A program made the position numbers and the translations under genes. DNA of 27,186 nt from positions 1 to 27,186 of the forward strand of contig JAICKM010000013.1 in assembly GCA_025927935.1 (NCBI GenBank). The letters are read 5' to 3'. Shown piece by piece: positions 25,542 to 27,186 of this stretch; position 1 is the stretch's first letter, and the number at the start of each line of letters is the position of its first letter. The stretch is from Chloroflexia bacterium (GTDB lineage Bacteria > Chloroflexota > Chloroflexia > QHBQ01 > JADMIH01). The notes beneath the pieces are model-generated. The model had not been told where the DNA came from, did no database searches, and saw only the letters and a list, made by a program, of their open reading frames with translations.

Positions 25542-26885
25542 ATGAATGAGACGGCAACGGGGGAACACGCGGTGGAAATCGCGCCGCCCCCCGAAATCCT
25601 GACCGGGAGCGGCTATATCGCGCTGCTGCGCACAAACCGCAATTACCGGCGCTTGTGGCTGGCCCAGGTGGTCAGCCAGTTGGGCGATTGGTTCAACCTC
25701 GTCGCCGTGGTGGCGATCCTGTTGCGCTACGCGGGCGCGGCGGAGGCGCTGTCCGGCCTGCTCGTCGTGCGCATGGCGCCGCTGTTTCTGTTGGGGCCGT
25801 TCGCGGGTGTACTCGCCGACCGCTTTAACCGGCGCACCCTGATGATCGTCGCCGACCTGGCCCGCGCGGCCACCGTGCTGGGTTTCCTGCTCGTCCAGGG
25901 GCCGGCGCAAATCTGGCTGGTCTATGTACTGACCGGGCTACAGTTTACCCTGGCGACACTCTTTGAGCCGGCGCGGGGCGCGCTGATCCCCGCCGTCACC
26001 GATACCGGCGAACGGGTCGCGGCCAACGCACTGGGGGCACTGACGTGGTCGGTGTTGCTCGCTGTCGGCGCGGCGCTGGGCGGAGTCACCGCGGGCCTCA
26101 TGGGACCGGAGGCCGCCTTCGTGGTCGATGCGCTGTCGTTCCTCGGCTCGGCGGTACTCGTCGCCGCTATCCCCCGCGCCGTGGCCCAGCCCGGCGAGAA
26201 CGCGGGCGGCAAGGTGCGCCTGGGCGCGGACCTGATCGAGGGGTTTGCCTATCTACGCAACCGGCCCGCGGTTCTTTCTTACACGCTGATCAAGCCGCTG
26301 GGCGCGCTCAGCAGCGGCGCCTACTTCACGATCATCGCGTTGCAGGCGAAAAACGTCTACCCGCTCGGTCAGGACGGCGCACTCAGCCTGGGGGTGCTGA
26401 ATCTGGCGATCGGCGTAGGCAGCGGTCTGGGGCCGGTGCTGGGGTCGCGCCTGCTACGCCGCATGGGGGAGACGCGGGCCAATCTGCAAATCCTGATCGC
26501 CCTGGGCTTTATCTTGATCGGGGCGGGCTATGCCTTCTTCGTCAACATGACCATACTGCCCATCGCCGCGCTCTGCATTATCGTGGCCGAACTGGGCAGC
26601 GGCGGGCAATGGGTTTTCAGCACCACGTTGATCCAGGCCAGCGTGAGCGATGCCTTCCGGGGCCGCGTGGCCGCCGTGGAGCTAGCGATGATGACCGCTA
26701 CGAATATCATCGCCGTACTGGCAAGCGGCGTGCTGCTCGACCGGCTCCACGTCGCGGTGCCGGACCTGGGCCTGGGTCTATTCCTGCTCGAACTCGCCAT
26801 CGGTCTGATTTGGCTGATCGTGGCCGTGCGCGGCGCGCGGCCCAGGCGAGCGCGGCGCGATCCGGCCCCGCTACGCCCGGCGTAA
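25542..26885 (+). CDS. MFS transporter, EntS-like exporter family
   Basis: The 447-residue protein has a soluble N-terminal stretch of about 30 residues and then multiple hydrophobic segments consistent with a twelve-helix major facilitator. NYRRLWLAQVVSQLGDWFN at the first helix and FAGVLADRFNRRTLMIV at the helix 2-3 loop are characteristic of the MFS_3/EntS-type exporter subgroup, which includes siderophore and macrolide exporters. The substrate is unknown. The ribosome-binding site is weak (AAGG in ACAAGGTAGT, about 12 bases away), but the ATG at 25542 is the first suitable start and the domain follows at once. The tail after the last helix is Arg/Pro-rich. It converges with the alpha/beta hydrolase gene across a 19-base gap. 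Confidence 0.9.
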   Translation: MNETATGEHAVEIAPPPEILTGSGYIALLRTNRNYRRLWLAQVVSQLGDWFNLVAVVAILLRYAGAAEALSGLLVVRMAPLFLLGPFAGVLADRFNRRTLMIVADLARAATVLGFLLVQGPAQIWLVYVLTGLQFTLATLFEPARGALIPAVTDTGERVAANALGALTWSVLLAVGAALGGVTAGLMGPEAAFVVDALSFLGSAVLVAAIPRAVAQPGENAGGKVRLGADLIEGFAYLRNRPAVLSYTLIKPLGALSSGAYFTIIALQAKNVYPLGQDGALSLGVLNLAIGVGSGLGPVLGSRLLRRMGETRANLQILIALGFILIGAGYAFFVNMTILPIAALCIIVAELGSGGQWVFSTTLIQASVSDAFRGRVAAVELAMMTATNIIAVLASGVLLDRLHVAVPDLGLGLFLLELAIGLIWLIVAVRGARPRRARRDPAPLRPA

Positions 26886-26894
26886 CGGCCCGAT

Positions 26895-26925
26895 GGCGGC
26901 CCCGCTAAGAACCGCCGGGGCTGCC
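26895..26925 (+). terminator. Hairpin between convergent genes, possible terminator
   Basis: GGCGGCCCCG at 26895-26904 pairs with CGGGGCTGCC at 26916-26925, with one G-T pair and an 11-base loop. It lies 9 bases after the MFS stop codon and includes the stop of the convergent hydrolase. No T-run follows on the plus strand, so termination is only suggested. Confidence 0.4.
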
Positions 26926-27186
26926 CGGCTGCTGCCGGCGAATCCAGTTGCCGATGTAATCGACCACTTCCGCGGGGACGTGGTTCGCGGCCTGGAAGTC
27001 GTCAGGCGTGCGGTGGTCGTCCTCCGGGATCAGCGGCGGGTTGAGCGTGGGGAAGGTGCGCAACTCCACCTGCGGCCGCCCGGCCAGCGCGGCTTGCCAC
27101 TGCTCGAAGTCGGCCATGGTCGCCTGGTAGTCGCGCTCGCCCTGCATAACCAGCATCGGTTGGGGCAGCGTGCGGGCCACCTCCGC
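26905..27186 (-). CDS. Alpha/beta hydrolase, C-terminal part (cut by window edge)
   Basis: Only the last 93 codons are visible. The frame is open to the right edge, so the start and the nucleophile lie outside the window. LPQPMLVMQGERDYQ is the typical strand 7 and loop carrying the catalytic acid (Asp in GERD). NHVPAEVVDYIGNWIRR provides the catalytic His before the final helix. This pattern fits dienelactone hydrolase/acyl-peptidase-like alpha/beta hydrolases. The substrate is unknown. The GTG at 27178-27180 is probably internal, since strand and loop motifs start immediately after it. Confidence 0.8.
   Translation of the reverse strand, partial: AEVARTLPQPMLVMQGERDYQATMADFEQWQAALAGRPQVELRTFPTLNPPLIPEDDHRTPDDFQAANHVPAEVVDYIGNWIRRQQPGSPGGS

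Overview
The window is high-GC chromosomal DNA, probably from a member of the Chloroflexota. That assignment is an inference. It rests on the overall coding style, on a cell-wall hydrolase ending in a Pro-Thr repeat tail, on large PAS and CheB/CheR-type signalling proteins with no flagellar or receptor genes nearby, and on a type-2-like isoleucyl-tRNA synthetase. I see no tRNA, rRNA, CRISPR array, transposase or phage gene. Twenty protein genes are supported (one cut by the right edge), plus one doubtful small ORF at the left edge.

Layout. 1-3860: an AT-richer left edge with a doubtful 72-residue ORF, a beta-lactamase-fold serine hydrolase, a convergent GNAT acetyltransferase and a CdaR/PucR-type regulator. 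3861-4353: a non-coding, AT-rich gap with a long hairpin. 4354-11917: a signalling block with a five-PAS diguanylate cyclase (plus strand) facing a CheB-CheR-PAS-histidine kinase fusion and a second, stand-alone CheB with a C-terminal Cys/His motif (minus strand). 12274-14560: a membrane-anchored LysM/glucosaminidase-like/M23 cell-wall hydrolase and a TmrB-like P-loop protein. 14580-20525: a minus-strand run of ileS, a methyltransferase, a LacD-type aldolase and a GNAT acetyltransferase. 20708-24014: a GH1-like glycosidase, then a COG2085 NAD(P)-binding protein and a Gfo/Idh/MocA oxidoreductase. 24162-27186: a small all-helical protein possibly related to RsbRD N-termini, a receiver-like protein that has lost its phosphorylation site, an MFS exporter and the end of an alpha/beta hydrolase.

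How the genes may work together. The clearest functional group is the signalling block. It contains receptor-modification enzymes (methyltransferase and methylesterase modules) joined to PAS sensing, histidine kinase output and c-di-GMP synthesis, but no methyl-accepting receptor, CheA or CheW is encoded here. The rest looks like scattered single-function genes.

Non-coding structure is notable. There are two imperfect palindromes with 30-bp arms (near 22000-22075 and 24753-24837) and a 29-base palindrome over the lacD stop. Extended -10 promoter boxes lie upstream of ileS and of the cell-wall hydrolase gene. All functional calls were made by reading the sequence. No database search was run.
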